From Nitrospira sp. (lineage in GTDB: Bacteria; Nitrospirota; Nitrospiria; Nitrospirales; Nitrospiraceae), in assembly GCA_031315995.1 (NCBI GenBank), contig JALDRG010000005.1, forward strand, positions 242,432 through 306,431: a stretch of DNA of 64,000 bases, read 5' to 3'. Both the position numbers and the translations under genes were made by a program. The notes under the pieces are model-generated. The model was not told the origin of the DNA and made no database searches. It worked only from the letters and a program-made list of their open reading frames with translations. Within the stretch, counting starts at the first letter, position 1. Every line of letters begins with the position of its first letter. This document shows, one piece after another, positions 51,701 through 61,552 of this stretch.

Positions 51701-52452
51701 TCGTGTTTAAGACCCCGGACGAAGTTTTGTTAATGGCGCAGGCCTCACACGTGGTGGCAGAAGTGTTGGAGTTGCTAAAGACGAAGGTGGCTCCCGGTAT
51801 CACAACTGATGATTTGGACCGCATCGCTGAAGAGGCGATACGAGTTCGTGGTGCCATCCCGGCGTTCAAAGGGTATCGGAACTATCCGAAGACGCTGTGT
51901 GCCTCGGTGAATGAGCAGGTGGTTCATGGGATCCCTTCCAAGCGTCGTCTCAAGGAAGGTGATATCATCGGCCTTGATTTGGGTGCCATTGTTTCAGGAT
52001 TCTACGGCGATTCTGCGGTGACCGTGCCGGTCGGTGCCGCGAGCAGCGAAGCCTTGCGCTTGATTCAGGTGACCGAGGAGGCGATGTACCGGGGCATTGC
52101 CCAAGCAGTGGTCGGCAACCGGTTGTCCGATGTGTCGCACGCGGTCCAAACGCATGTGGAGCAGGCGGGCTTCGCCGTAGTGACTGAATTTGTCGGTCAT
52201 GGCATTGGACGACAGCTTCATGAAGAGCCGCAGGTTCCGAATTACGGACGGCCAGGGCAGGGGCCACGACTCCAGGTTGGGATGGTCTTGGCAATTGAAC
52301 CCATGGTGAATCTGGGTAGTAGTGCGATTCGCATTTTGGAGGATCGGTGGACGGCTGTGACGCAGGATGGCCGCTGGTCGGCGCACTTCGAGCACACCAT
52401 CGCCATTCAGCCGACAGGCCCAGCACGGGTTCTTTCACAGTTGTCACATTAA
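51697..52452 (+). CDS. map: Methionine aminopeptidase type I
   Basis: YPKTLCASVNEQVVHGIPSKRRLKEGDIIGLDLG; GHGIGRQLHEEPQVPNYG. Confidence 0.97.
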   Translation: MIVFKTPDEVLLMAQASHVVAEVLELLKTKVAPGITTDDLDRIAEEAIRVRGAIPAFKGYRNYPKTLCASVNEQVVHGIPSKRRLKEGDIIGLDLGAIVSGFYGDSAVTVPVGAASSEALRLIQVTEEAMYRGIAQAVVGNRLSDVSHAVQTHVEQAGFAVVTEFVGHGIGRQLHEEPQVPNYGRPGQGPRLQVGMVLAIEPMVNLGSSAIRILEDRWTAVTQDGRWSAHFEHTIAIQPTGPARVLSQLSH

Positions 52453-52473
52453 GACGGGGAGGCGTACTGATAC

Positions 52474-52692
52474 GTGCCAAAAGAAGATGTTATAGAAGTG
52501 ACCGGCACGGTGGCGGAAACACTCCCGAATGCAATGTTTCGCGTGGAACTGGAACATGGGCACAGAATTTTAGCGCACATCTCGGGGAAAATGCGGATGC
52601 ACTTCATCCGTATTCTTCCTGGCGATAAGGTGACTGTGCAATTGTCGCCCTATGATCTTACAAGGGGTCGGATTACCTATCGCTTCAAGTAG
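52474..52692 (+). CDS. infA: Translation initiation factor IF-1
   Basis: [71 protein letters not shown]. Confidence 0.98.
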   Translation: MPKEDVIEVTGTVAETLPNAMFRVELEHGHRILAHISGKMRMHFIRILPGDKVTVQLSPYDLTRGRITYRFK

Positions 52693-52710
52693 TGGAGAAA
52701 TGGAATTGCT

Positions 52711-52824
52711 ATGAAGGTCAAGTCCTCAGTCAAGCCGATATGTGTGAAATGCAAAGTGGTCCGCCGGCGTGGGGTCGTTCGCGTGTTATGTGCCAACCCA
52801 CGCCACAAGCAGCGACAGGGTTGA
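52711..52824 (+). CDS. rpmJ: Ribosomal protein bL36 (37 aa)
   Basis: [37 protein letters not shown]; below ORF-track cutoff. Confidence 0.96.
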   Translation: MKVKSSVKPICVKCKVVRRRGVVRVLCANPRHKQRQG

Positions 52825-52959
52825 CAGGGATGTGGGTTGCCTTGGCAAGGATAGGTCGAGCGTGTCGCATGAGGCTGGTCAAGGAATCATCCTCCCGACG
52901 CTTCGCAGGCCCTTCAAGCCAACTCACGGTGTAATCAAGGGAAGGGATTAGGGGGTATT

Positions 52960-53349
52960 ATGGCACGTATTGCGGGCGTGGATTTGCCAAAAGACAAACG
53001 GATCGACATCGGTCTGACCTATGTATTCGGAATCGGTCGGGTTGCTGCTCAGACGATTCTTAAGAAGGCCGGGGTCGAGGGATCCATTCGCGTGAAGGAC
53101 GTGAGTGAAGATAAGATCGTCAAGATTCGAGAGGTCATCGAGCGTGATTATCGCGTGGAAGGCGATTTGCGCAAAGAAGTGTCGATGAACATCAAGCGAC
53201 TGGTAGATACCGGAACGTTTCGCGGTCTCCGGCATCGCAAGGGGTTGCCTGTTCGTGGGCAGCGGACCAAGACCAATGCGCGAACCCGTAAGGGGCGTCG
53301 CTCGGGTGTGGGAAGCAAACCGCAGAAGCCCGCTGGTTCAAGAGCGTAA
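52960..53349 (+). CDS. rpsM: Ribosomal protein uS13
   Basis: [50 protein letters not shown]. Confidence 0.98.
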   Translation: MARIAGVDLPKDKRIDIGLTYVFGIGRVAAQTILKKAGVEGSIRVKDVSEDKIVKIREVIERDYRVEGDLRKEVSMNIKRLVDTGTFRGLRHRKGLPVRGQRTKTNARTRKGRRSGVGSKPQKPAGSRA

Positions 53350-53392
53350 GAGAGTTTAGACCGAGCAGGCGCCATGCGCTGAGGGAGATTCT

Positions 53393-53776
53393 ATGAGTGT
53401 GAAGAAGGGCAAAAAGAAAGAACGTAAGATTGTCCAGAGCGGAGTGGCTCACGTGCAAGCATCGTTCAACAACACGATCGTGACCATTACGGATATGAGC
53501 GGCAATACCGTGGTGTGGGCCAGCTCAGGCAATCAGGGATTTAAGGGGTCACGCAAGAGTACTCCCTTCGCGGCACAACGTGCGGGAGAGGCGGCGGCGA
53601 GGAAGGCCATGGAAAACGGAATGCGCCAGGTTGATGTGTATGTCAACGGTCCAGGGGCGGGTCGTGAGTCCGCCATTCGCTCGTTACAGAGTGCCGGATT
53701 GCGCATCAATCTCATCCGCGACGTGACGCCAATTCCTCACAATGGATGCCGACCGCCGAAGCGTCGGCGAGTCTAG
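53393..53776 (+). CDS. rpsK: Ribosomal protein uS11
   Basis: [40 protein letters not shown]. Confidence 0.98.
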   Translation: MSVKKGKKKERKIVQSGVAHVQASFNNTIVTITDMSGNTVVWASSGNQGFKGSRKSTPFAAQRAGEAAARKAMENGMRQVDVYVNGPGAGRESAIRSLQSAGLRINLIRDVTPIPHNGCRPPKRRRV

Positions 53777-53858
53777 TCGTGATCCAAACGTGGTCCAGAA
53801 TAAGGTAATCGCTGATTCAGTCGTACTTGATTCGTTGAGGTAGAGGAGGGGTAGTAGC

Positions 53859-54485
53859 GTGGCAAAATATAGTGGACCTGTCTGCCGCTTATGTCGGAGA
53901 GAGGGTGAGAAGCTCTTTTTAAAAGGGTCTCGATGCATGACCGAGAAGTGCGCGATTGAGCGCCGGAGTTATCCCCCTGGGCAGCATGGTCAGGCTCGTC
54001 AGCGGACGTCGGACTACAGCCTGCAGTTGCGTGAGAAGCAGAAATTGAAGAGGATTTACGGCCTGCAAGAGTGCCAGTTCCGTGGCATTTTTGAACGAGC
54101 GGAACGTCAAACCGGTGTGACCGGCGATACGTTGCTACGCCTCTTGGAGTGTCGCTTGGACAATGTGGTGTATCGGCTCGGCTTCGGAGCCTCTCGAAAA
54201 GAGGCCCGACAGCTGGTCAATCATGGTCACATGATGATCAACGGTCGGAAAGTGAAGGCGCCCGGTGCTCTCGTCAAAGCAGGTGATTCTGTAGAAGTGC
54301 GGCAGAAGAGCCGTGAACTACTCCCTATTCAGGGAGCGCTGATGGCTGTGGATGGCCGTGGCATTCCGGAATGGCTTGAATTGGACCGAGCGGCCTGCAA
54401 GGGCACCATTCGGTCGTTGCCCACTAAGGAGCATATCGTGCTGCCTGTCAACGAACAAATGGTCGTAGAATTGTACTCGCGCTAA
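53859..54485 (+). CDS. rpsD: Ribosomal protein uS4
   Basis: KYSGPVCRLCRREGEKLFLKG; LDNVVYRLGFGASRKEARQLVNHGH. Confidence 0.98.
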   Translation: MAKYSGPVCRLCRREGEKLFLKGSRCMTEKCAIERRSYPPGQHGQARQRTSDYSLQLREKQKLKRIYGLQECQFRGIFERAERQTGVTGDTLLRLLECRLDNVVYRLGFGASRKEARQLVNHGHMMINGRKVKAPGALVKAGDSVEVRQKSRELLPIQGALMAVDGRGIPEWLELDRAACKGTIRSLPTKEHIVLPVNEQMVVELYSR

Positions 54486-54568
54486 GAATACGTGGTCGGG
54501 GAGTATCTTGCTTTTCCGGCCATGGCTGAACGATAGACGTGCACACACGAGTTAATGAAGGGGGAGTC

Positions 54569-55570
54569 ATGATTAAAGCGATGAAAGACTTTCAGATCCC
54601 CATGCGGGTGGAAGTCGATAAGGACACTCTTTCCCCGACATTCGGCAGATTTACGACCGAGGCATTTGAACGAGGATTTGGCACCACGGTGGGGAATTCC
54701 TTGCGCCGTGTGTTGTTGTCTTCCTTGACGGGGGCTGCGGTGACCACGGTCAAGATCGAAGGAGTGTTGCACGAATTCTCCACGATTCCTGGCGTGACGG
54801 AAGATGTGACGTCCATTATCTTGAACGTGAAAAGCCTTCGATTGGCGCTGCAGGGCGACAAGCCCAAGACCATTCGGCTCAAGAAAAAGGGACCGGGGGA
54901 AGCAAAAGGCTCTGATATCACTCATGACGGAGATGTGACGATTCTCACTCCGGATCTGCACATCGCCACGCTGGACAAAGATGCTTCGCTGGACTTGGAA
55001 ATGACGATCAAGCATGGACGCGGCTTTGTGCCGGCCGAACGAAATAAGGAAGAAGGATTGCCTATTGGGGTGATCGCCGTGGACTCGATTTTCTCTCCGA
55101 TCAAGCGGGTCAATTTTCATGTTGAGAATGCCCGTGTGGGGCGCATGACCGACTATGATAAGTTGACGCTTGAAATTTGGACGGATGGCACCATTTCTCC
55201 ACGTGATGCGTTGTCCAATGCGGCAGGCATTCTTCGCGAGCATCTAGACATCTTCATTAATCCTGAGGAACGTTCTGATGCAAAGCCTTCCGTGGGCAGC
55301 GAAGACCTGTCTGATGAGGTGAACAAGAATCTGTATCGAAGCGTGAATGAGTTGGAATTGTCCGTTCGCGCGGCGAATTGTCTCAAGAACGCCAATATCA
55401 AGACGATTGCTGATTTGGTGCAAAAAACAGAAGCAGAGATGTTGAAGACCAAGAATTTCGGAAAGAAATCCCTCAACGAAATCAAGGAAATCCTGACCGA
55501 AATGGGACTGAGCCTTGGAATGAAAGTCGACGCCTTGCCGTCAGGCGATGCGGGCGTGCGTTCAGAGTAA
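54569..55570 (+). CDS. rpoA: RNA polymerase alpha subunit
   Basis: [51 protein letters not shown]. Confidence 0.98.
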   Translation: MIKAMKDFQIPMRVEVDKDTLSPTFGRFTTEAFERGFGTTVGNSLRRVLLSSLTGAAVTTVKIEGVLHEFSTIPGVTEDVTSIILNVKSLRLALQGDKPKTIRLKKKGPGEAKGSDITHDGDVTILTPDLHIATLDKDASLDLEMTIKHGRGFVPAERNKEEGLPIGVIAVDSIFSPIKRVNFHVENARVGRMTDYDKLTLEIWTDGTISPRDALSNAAGILREHLDIFINPEERSDAKPSVGSEDLSDEVNKNLYRSVNELELSVRAANCLKNANIKTIADLVQKTEAEMLKTKNFGKKSLNEIKEILTEMGLSLGMKVDALPSGDAGVRSE

Positions 55571-55588
55571 GAAAGGAACAGGACTACC

Positions 55589-56035
55589 GTGCGCCACAAA
55601 AAGAAGGGTCGACAGCTCGGACGTCAAACTAAACACCGATGGGCTCTGTTTCGGAGTCTAGTGACTTCATTGTTGGAACATGAGCGAATCGAAACGACGG
55701 AAGCCAAGGCGAAGGAAATTCGTGGTTTTACCGATCGAATGATTACCCTTGGAAAAGAGGGGGGGCTCCCGGCCCGTCGTCGTGCCCTGAGCTTCTTGCG
55801 AAGCAAGGCTGTGGTGGCGAAGCTGTTCAGCGATGTTGCGTCGCGATTTCGTGAACGCCCAGGAGGTTATACCCGGATCATCCGCACTCGTCGACGAATT
55901 GGTGATGCGGCTGAGATGGTAGCCATTGAATTGGTGACCAGGTCAGAGAAGCCCAAGGCCACGCCATCGACGGAGGTTGCGGTAACCGAGAAGAAAGATA
56001 CGACAGAAAAAAGTTCTGCTCCTGCCGAAAGCTAA
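55589..56035 (+). CDS. rplQ: Ribosomal protein bL17 (GTG start)
   Basis: RHKKKGRQLGRQTKHRWALFRSLVTSLLEHERIETTEAKAKE. Confidence 0.97.
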   Translation: MRHKKKGRQLGRQTKHRWALFRSLVTSLLEHERIETTEAKAKEIRGFTDRMITLGKEGGLPARRRALSFLRSKAVVAKLFSDVASRFRERPGGYTRIIRTRRRIGDAAEMVAIELVTRSEKPKATPSTEVAVTEKKDTTEKSSAPAES

Positions 56036-56041
56036 CGATTA

Positions 56042-56075
56042 GATGCCACGACGGCCCCACGGTCGTCGTGGCATC
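56042..56075 (+). terminator. Terminator-like hairpin at end of alpha operon
   Basis: GATGCCACGACGGCC-CCAC-GGTCGTCGTGGCATC (15-bp stem, one G-T pair) followed by a short pyrimidine-rich tract. Confidence 0.75.
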
Positions 56076-56226
56076 GAGTCCCTTTCTCCACTCCACGCTC
56101 CATCGTAATTTCGAATTAATTTCTCATGTCATTGGCGGGCGGTAGGTTTACTTGGTCTTGGTGGAATGCTACTATCATGCCACCGGCTCTGACCTTGGAA
56201 GCTCTTTAAATTATGGGCTTTTCGCC

Positions 56227-56799
56227 ATGTGGGAACGTTGGATTCGACGAGGACTTCTCGCTCTCAGCCTAGTTCTTGCTGCATTTCTAGGGTATTTGCT
56301 CGTCACCCGCTCTAATCCTGGATCCTCGTCGCGTTCGGTCGCCCCGGTCGATACTGAAGCGGCCGACGCCCGTATTCAGGACTTCACCTTCACCCAGACA
56401 AAAGGCGATCTTGTTCAGTGGAAAGTGGAAGCGGAACAAGCCCGTTTGTTTGAGAAGGACAGCCGGGCGATTTTGAACAATGTTCAGATTACGATGTACG
56501 GGGTACAGGGCAGAGAACTGACTTTGTCCGGCGATGAGGGCACGCTTGATACGCAGACGAAAAACTTTCACCTTTCGAACAGGACCACACCGATTGTGGT
56601 CGAAACTCAAAGTGGCTATACCATTCAGACAAATCACCTGGTGTGGACCGATGCGCGGCATGAGATCCAAACTCCTGACCATGTCACAATTTACGGGCAC
56701 GGGCTGCACGTCACCGGCACTGGGTTGCTCGGGAAAATGGACACTGAAGAATTTCAGGTCTTGGACGATGTGCGGGTGGATGTGGTGCCTGCTTCTTAG
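56227..56799 (+). CDS. lptC: LPS export system protein LptC
   Basis: N-terminal TM then ARIQDFTFTQTKGDLVQWKVEAEQARLFEKDSRAILNNVQITMYGVQGRELTLSGDEGTLDTQTKNFHL. Confidence 0.88.
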   Translation: MWERWIRRGLLALSLVLAAFLGYLLVTRSNPGSSSRSVAPVDTEAADARIQDFTFTQTKGDLVQWKVEAEQARLFEKDSRAILNNVQITMYGVQGRELTLSGDEGTLDTQTKNFHLSNRTTPIVVETQSGYTIQTNHLVWTDARHEIQTPDHVTIYGHGLHVTGTGLLGKMDTEEFQVLDDVRVDVVPAS

Positions 56800-57361
56800 T
56801 GCCGGAGTCGTGTCGACCAATCTGGTGGTGCACGCATCGGAGCCAGGCATCGCGAAAGAGTCCGCCGCCAATCCTGCGCTGACGACGATTACGTCTCGAA
56901 CCATGACGGTCAGCAATCAGGAGAATACCGCGATCTTTGATGGAGCGGTTGTCTTGACCCGTGGCCTGCTGGTGGTGCATTCCGATCATATGGTGGTCTC
57001 GTTTCATGGCACCGATAGCAAGCCAGCTGCCGGTGCGATCAAGTCGCAAGCTCATCCGAGTACGAATAAATCGGAAGCGCAAGGGCGGGATGCACCACCA
57101 ACGGTCTCGGATCGGAGCATCCGGATGGTTGAAGCAACGGGTCGAGTGAAAATTGAGAAAGCAGATGGTCGTGCGACCTGTCAGAAGGCCGTCTATTACG
57201 AAGATCAAAAGAAAATCATTCTTACGGGTGATCCGGTCGCTTGGCAGAAGGGAACGCGAGTATCGGGAAAGCGGATCATCATGTTCCTGGATGAAGATCG
57301 AAGTGTAGTGGAAGGCGACTCGCAGGTAGTCATCGAAGGCGAAGGCGGGGGCAAGCGGTGA
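56768..57361 (+). CDS. lptA: LptA/OstA-like periplasmic LPS transport protein
   Basis: [37 protein letters not shown]; overlaps lptC end, precedes lptB; ORF-track start 56534 is probably too far upstream. Confidence 0.85.
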   Translation: MCGWMWCLLLSAGVVSTNLVVHASEPGIAKESAANPALTTITSRTMTVSNQENTAIFDGAVVLTRGLLVVHSDHMVVSFHGTDSKPAAGAIKSQAHPSTNKSEAQGRDAPPTVSDRSIRMVEATGRVKIEKADGRATCQKAVYYEDQKKIILTGDPVAWQKGTRVSGKRIIMFLDEDRSVVEGDSQVVIEGEGGGKR

Positions 57362-58143
57362 TCGACACGGGCTCAGTAGGCCACACTTCGCTGGATACGC
57401 AGGCGGTCCCACCAGGTGTCGTGAATCGTCTGGCCGCCAGCGGTTTGGTGAAAAGCTTTCGCGGCCGGAAGGTCGTGAAGGGGGTGTCGCTGGACGTGCA
57501 GGCCGGCGAGGTCGTCGGCCTCCTAGGACCGAACGGAGCGGGGAAAACCACGATTTTCGACATGATGGTGGGCTTATGTCAGCCGGACGAAGGACAAATC
57601 GCGTTGAGCGGTCATGACATGACTGATTTGCCCATGTATAAACGGGCTCGACGAGGCATCGGATATTTGCCTCAGGAATCGTCGGTGTTTCGTCGATTGT
57701 CAGTGGAACACAATATCCTTGCGATTCTGGAGATGCTGGGCTATTCGAGAAGTGAACGAATGGAACGGGTCGAGACATTGCTGAAAGAACTGGATCTGGT
57801 GCATATTCGCAAGAGTAAGGCCTATGCCTTGTCGGGTGGCGAACGTCGTCGTCTGGAGATTACCCGCGCGCTGGCGACCAGCCCCCTGTTCATGTTGCTG
57901 GATGAACCGTTCGCCGGCATCGATCCCATCGCGGTAGCGGATATTCAGCAAATCATCATTCGCTTGAAACAGCGGGACATCGGAGTCTTGATTACCGATC
58001 ACAATGTTCGAGAGACGTTATCGATCACCGATCGAGCCTACGTCATCAACGAAGGCACGATTTTAGAGGCGGGGCCTCCCGACGTGATCGAGAAAAGTGA
58101 AATGGCCAGGGCCGTGTATTTGGGCGAAGGGTTCCGCCTGTAG
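57358..58143 (+). CDS. lptB: LPS export ABC transporter ATP-binding protein
   Basis: [51 protein letters not shown]. Confidence 0.95.
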   Translation: MIDTGSVGHTSLDTQAVPPGVVNRLAASGLVKSFRGRKVVKGVSLDVQAGEVVGLLGPNGAGKTTIFDMMVGLCQPDEGQIALSGHDMTDLPMYKRARRGIGYLPQESSVFRRLSVEHNILAILEMLGYSRSERMERVETLLKELDLVHIRKSKAYALSGGERRRLEITRALATSPLFMLLDEPFAGIDPIAVADIQQIIIRLKQRDIGVLITDHNVRETLSITDRAYVINEGTILEAGPPDVIEKSEMARAVYLGEGFRL

Positions 58144-58163
58144 CGGCAGGGAGTGAGTGCGCG

Positions 58164-59684
58164 ATGAAGCTGCGACTGGATCTTAGGCTCAGTCAGAAAC
58201 TTATCATGACGCCGCAGTTGCAGCAGGCGATCAAATTGCTGCAGCTGTCTCGCTTGGAGCTCCAACAGAGCCTGCAGCAGCACCTCATGGAAAACCCGTT
58301 GCTGGATGAATTGGCGACGGAAACAGAGGAGAGTGAGGAAACGGCGGTTGCCGAGCGTGAGCAGCCGGATACGTCGACCACCGTGGCCAGTGAGACGCGG
58401 AATGAAGGCGATGATGATAAGCCGGCTGAGAGCGGAGAAAATGCCGAGGAGTTTTCGGCATCCAGCTGGGAAGATTACTTTGATACGGACATGCGTCGAG
58501 GAGAAACGGAGTACAGTTCCTCCTCGAAGGAAGAGTTTCCTTCTTATGAGCAGACCGTCGCCAAGTCGACCTCGTTGGAAGACCATCTTGTCTGGCAACT
58601 GTCTCTGTCGGGACTCTCGGATCGCGAGAAGGCCATTGGGCGGCTGATCATCGGGAATCTGGACGACGACGGGTACCTCCGGATGACGTTGGAGGAACTC
58701 GTGGCGCAGACAGCCTACTCCGTGGCAGAAGCTGAGTCGGTTCTGAAAGACGTCCAGGGATTTGATCCGAACGGCGTCGCAGCTCGAGACCTGTCGGAAT
58801 GTCTCCTGCTCCAACTCAAGTTTTTGGGCCGCAGCCAGATTGGTTCATTGGGGTCCCGTCCCGGGGTACTCAAGGGATCGGTCTTGGAAGCCATGGTGAT
58901 GCACCACCTCAAAGATCTTGAGAAGAAGCAATACAATCGAATCGCCAAGGCGCTGAATATTTCGATGGAGGATGTGTTCGAAGCCACCCGGATCATCGAG
59001 GGCTTGGAGCCGAAGCCCGGGCGTCCGTTCTCCAACACGCAAAACTATGCGATCGTGCCGGACGTCTTCGTCGTGAAGAACGAAGGGGTGTGGGAGGTGC
59101 TGCTCAACGATGACGGCCTGCCACGTATGCGGATCAGTCCGTATTATAAGCAGTTGATGTCGTCAGGGCAGTCGGGTTCGGCGGAGACCAAAGCCTATCT
59201 GGATGACAAACTGCGCGCAGCGCAGTGGGTCATTCGGAGCATTGAGCAGCGGAACAAGACGATTGTGAAGGTCGTGTCGAGCATCGTGAAGTTCCAGGAA
59301 GGATTTTTTGAGCGCGGGATCCAGCATTTGAAGCCATTGGTCCTCAAGCAAGTGGCCGAAGACATCGGCATGCATGAGTCGACCATCAGTCGGGTGACGG
59401 CCAATAAGTACATGTATTGTCCGCAGGGAATGCTGGAGTTGAAGTTTTTCTTCAACGCCGGTCTTCAGCGCGCTGATCAGCCGATGGATATGTTGTCATC
59501 GCTTACGGTGCGAGAAATGATTCGGCAAATGGTGGCGGCTGAAGATGCGCGCAAACCCCTCAAAGATGAGGAGATCGCGGCGCGGCTGCGTACGCAGCAA
59601 GTCCTGATTGCCCGCCGAACAGTGGCAAAATATCGCGCCGAGGACAATATCCCCTCCGCAACTCAGCGAAGGAAGTTTTTCTGA
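58164..59684 (+). CDS. rpoN: RNA polymerase sigma-54 factor
   Basis: LRLSQKLIMTPQLQQAIKLLQLSRLELQQ; RRTVAKYRAEDNIPSATQRRK RpoN box. Confidence 0.98.
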   Translation: MKLRLDLRLSQKLIMTPQLQQAIKLLQLSRLELQQSLQQHLMENPLLDELATETEESEETAVAEREQPDTSTTVASETRNEGDDDKPAESGENAEEFSASSWEDYFDTDMRRGETEYSSSSKEEFPSYEQTVAKSTSLEDHLVWQLSLSGLSDREKAIGRLIIGNLDDDGYLRMTLEELVAQTAYSVAEAESVLKDVQGFDPNGVAARDLSECLLLQLKFLGRSQIGSLGSRPGVLKGSVLEAMVMHHLKDLEKKQYNRIAKALNISMEDVFEATRIIEGLEPKPGRPFSNTQNYAIVPDVFVVKNEGVWEVLLNDDGLPRMRISPYYKQLMSSGQSGSAETKAYLDDKLRAAQWVIRSIEQRNKTIVKVVSSIVKFQEGFFERGIQHLKPLVLKQVAEDIGMHESTISRVTANKYMYCPQGMLELKFFFNAGLQRADQPMDMLSSLTVREMIRQMVAAEDARKPLKDEEIAARLRTQQVLIARRTVAKYRAEDNIPSATQRRKFF

Positions 59685-59789
59685 AGGGCTCGAAGTCTGA
59701 GACCATGGAGCAGGCTCTGTGGGGACACAACAATCGTCGCAACGGGCTAGGCCGCATGGTGGGGCGCGGGCCCGAGAAACGAGGATGGA

Positions 59790-60341
59790 ATGCGATTGAT
59801 GATCACGGGACGACACGTGGCGGTCACTCCTGCTCTACGGGAGTATGTCGAGACGCGCATGGAGCGCCTGGACCGCTTCGGATTGAAGCTGGGGACGTTG
59901 CAAATCCTTCTCAGTTTGGAAAAATTTCATCATGTGGCTGAGGTGGTGGGAGTCGTGCAGGGGCGTCGTTTGCAAGCCAAGACGTCGACCGAAGAGATGT
60001 ATGCGTCGATCGATGAGGTTGTGGATAAGCTCGGTGCGCAGTTGCGCAAATTGAAGGAGCGGAAGGTCAACCACAAATTCGGCGATCAGCCGCGCGTCCT
60101 CGCAGCGGCACGGAAGTCTCCAAGGTCGGAGAGCAACGAAGTGCAAGTGGTTCGACCGACACTCGAAGTGTTAACGATTGAAGAGGCGGTCGAGGCGCTC
60201 AATGCCTCGAAGCTCGGTGTCCTGATGTTTGTGAATGCGCTGTCCGGTACGGTTCAGGTTCTCCAGCGTTTGCCGAATGGAAACGTGTCTCTGATTGATC
60301 CCGCGAGCGACCGTGCTCGCACTGCTCATGGCCGCGCTTAA
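59790..60341 (+). CDS. hpf: Long-form ribosome hibernation promoting factor
   Basis: ITGRHVAVTPALREYVETRMERLDRF; C-terminal VRPTLEVLTIEEAVEALNASKLGVLMFVNALSGTVQVLQR. Confidence 0.92.
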   Translation: MRLMITGRHVAVTPALREYVETRMERLDRFGLKLGTLQILLSLEKFHHVAEVVGVVQGRRLQAKTSTEEMYASIDEVVDKLGAQLRKLKERKVNHKFGDQPRVLAAARKSPRSESNEVQVVRPTLEVLTIEEAVEALNASKLGVLMFVNALSGTVQVLQRLPNGNVSLIDPASDRARTAHGRA

Positions 60342-61194
60342 TCTCGTCGTGATCAGCGGTCTTTCCGGATCCGGAAAGAGCCATGCGTTGAAAGCCTTTG
60401 AAGACGCGGGCTACTTCTGCGTCGACAATCTTCCCCCAGCCCTCCTGCCGACTTTCGTCGAATTGTGTCATCAGCAAGGCGGTGAGATTAAGAATGTCGC
60501 GCTTGGGATCGATATTCGCGAGCGGGTATTTTTCGGGGACTTGGCGAAGGTCTTAGGCGAGCTGAAGGCGCAGGGACATGCCCTGCAACTTGTGTTCTTG
60601 GAAGCACGCGAGGAGGTGCTCGTTCGCCGGTTTTCAGAAAGTCGTCGCCCGCATCCTTTGTTGCCCCATATGCCGGTCGTGGAGGGCGTGCGGTTTGAGC
60701 GGGAGCGGCTCAGCGAGCTGCGGAAGCATGCCGACCGAGTAATCGACACCTCCAGCATTACGGTGCATGAACTGCGGGAGTTGCTGATCAGGCAATTTCG
60801 GCAGGAAACAGCCGCCCGCCGTATGACCATCTCCCTGGTCACGTTTGGTTACAAGTTCGGCGTGCCCTATGATATCGATCTTCTCTTCGACGTTCGCTTC
60901 ATTCGAAATCCCTTCTTCGTACCGGAGCTCAAAGCCTTGACCGGGGAGGATGCCCGAGTTCAGCAGTACGTATTCGGGGACCCGACAGCGGAGCAATTCC
61001 TCGAACATCTGGAAGGTTTGTTTGCTTTCCTGATTCCCCTGTATGAGCGGGATCAACGGAGTTACCTCAGTATAGGCATCGGTTGTACAGGAGGGCGGCA
61101 TCGGTCGGTGACCCTGGCGGTACGCCTTCAGGAACGATTCGCCGCCCTCGGTTATGATGTATCCGTGACCCACCGGGATCTGCAAAAACCCTAG
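60331..61194 (+). CDS. rapZ: RNase adapter protein RapZ / YvcJ-family nucleotide-binding protein
   Basis: LVVISGLSGSGKSHALKAFEDAGYFCVDNLPPALLP; IGIGCTGGRHRSVTLA. Confidence 0.95.
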   Translation, partial: AALNLVVISGLSGSGKSHALKAFEDAGYFCVDNLPPALLPTFVELCHQQGGEIKNVALGIDIRERVFFGDLAKVLGELKAQGHALQLVFLEAREEVLVRRFSESRRPHPLLPHMPVVEGVRFERERLSELRKHADRVIDTSSITVHELRELLIRQFRQETAARRMTISLVTFGYKFGVPYDIDLLFDVRFIRNPFFVPELKALTGEDARVQQYVFGDPTAEQFLEHLEGLFAFLIPLYERDQRSYLSIGIGCTGGRHRSVTLAVRLQERFAALGYDVSVTHRDLQKP

Positions 61195-61250
61195 TTTCTA
61201 CGCGCTCTTTCGTTGCTTTCCTCCGATAGACCTTCGCTTGCTCCACTTTC

Positions 61251-61278
61251 TTGACAGGTGGACTATATCAACTATACT
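61251..61278 (+). promoter_or_regulatory. Candidate sigma70 promoter TTGACA-N16-TATACT
   Basis: -35 61251-61256, -10 61273-61278, upstream of MerR-like gene. Confidence 0.75.
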
Positions 61279-61317
61279 TAATTTTGTGAGCTCGGATTAT
61301 GCGATGAATAGCGGCGT

Positions 61318-61545
61318 TTGAGGCAGTGTGTGAAGAAAGTCAGCGATGTCCCTAAAAAGAAATTGTACAAGACCAATGAGGTCTGCGAGATGTTCGACAT
61401 CTCGCGCGCGACGTTATTTCGCTGGGAGCGTGAAGGGTTGATCACCGGGCCGCCGCGCGATTGGCGGAACTGGCGGCTGTATACCGTCGAGAATGTCGAG
61501 CAGATCAGACAGGTGATGGGTGGTGGGCGTAAAGAGGTCGCGTAG
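61318..61545 (+). CDS. Small MerR-like HTH protein without effector domain
   Basis: KLYKTNEVCEMFDISRATLFRWEREGLITGPPRDWRNWRLYTVENVEQIRQVM; start codon uncertain (TTG 61318 or GTG 61327). Confidence 0.8.
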   Translation: MRQCVKKVSDVPKKKLYKTNEVCEMFDISRATLFRWEREGLITGPPRDWRNWRLYTVENVEQIRQVMGGGRKEVA

Positions 61546-61552
61546 AGAGGGC

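Noticed and set aside
56534-56767. Upstream part of ORF 56534..57361 as an N-terminal domain of LptA
   Set aside because: It lies in an alternate frame of lptC; LptA plausibly starts at ATG 56768 ([15 protein letters not shown] signal-like).
56711-57778. 355-aa minus ORF over lptA/lptB
   Set aside because: Antisense to the clear lptA-lptB genes; Arg/Pro/His/Ser-rich artefact.
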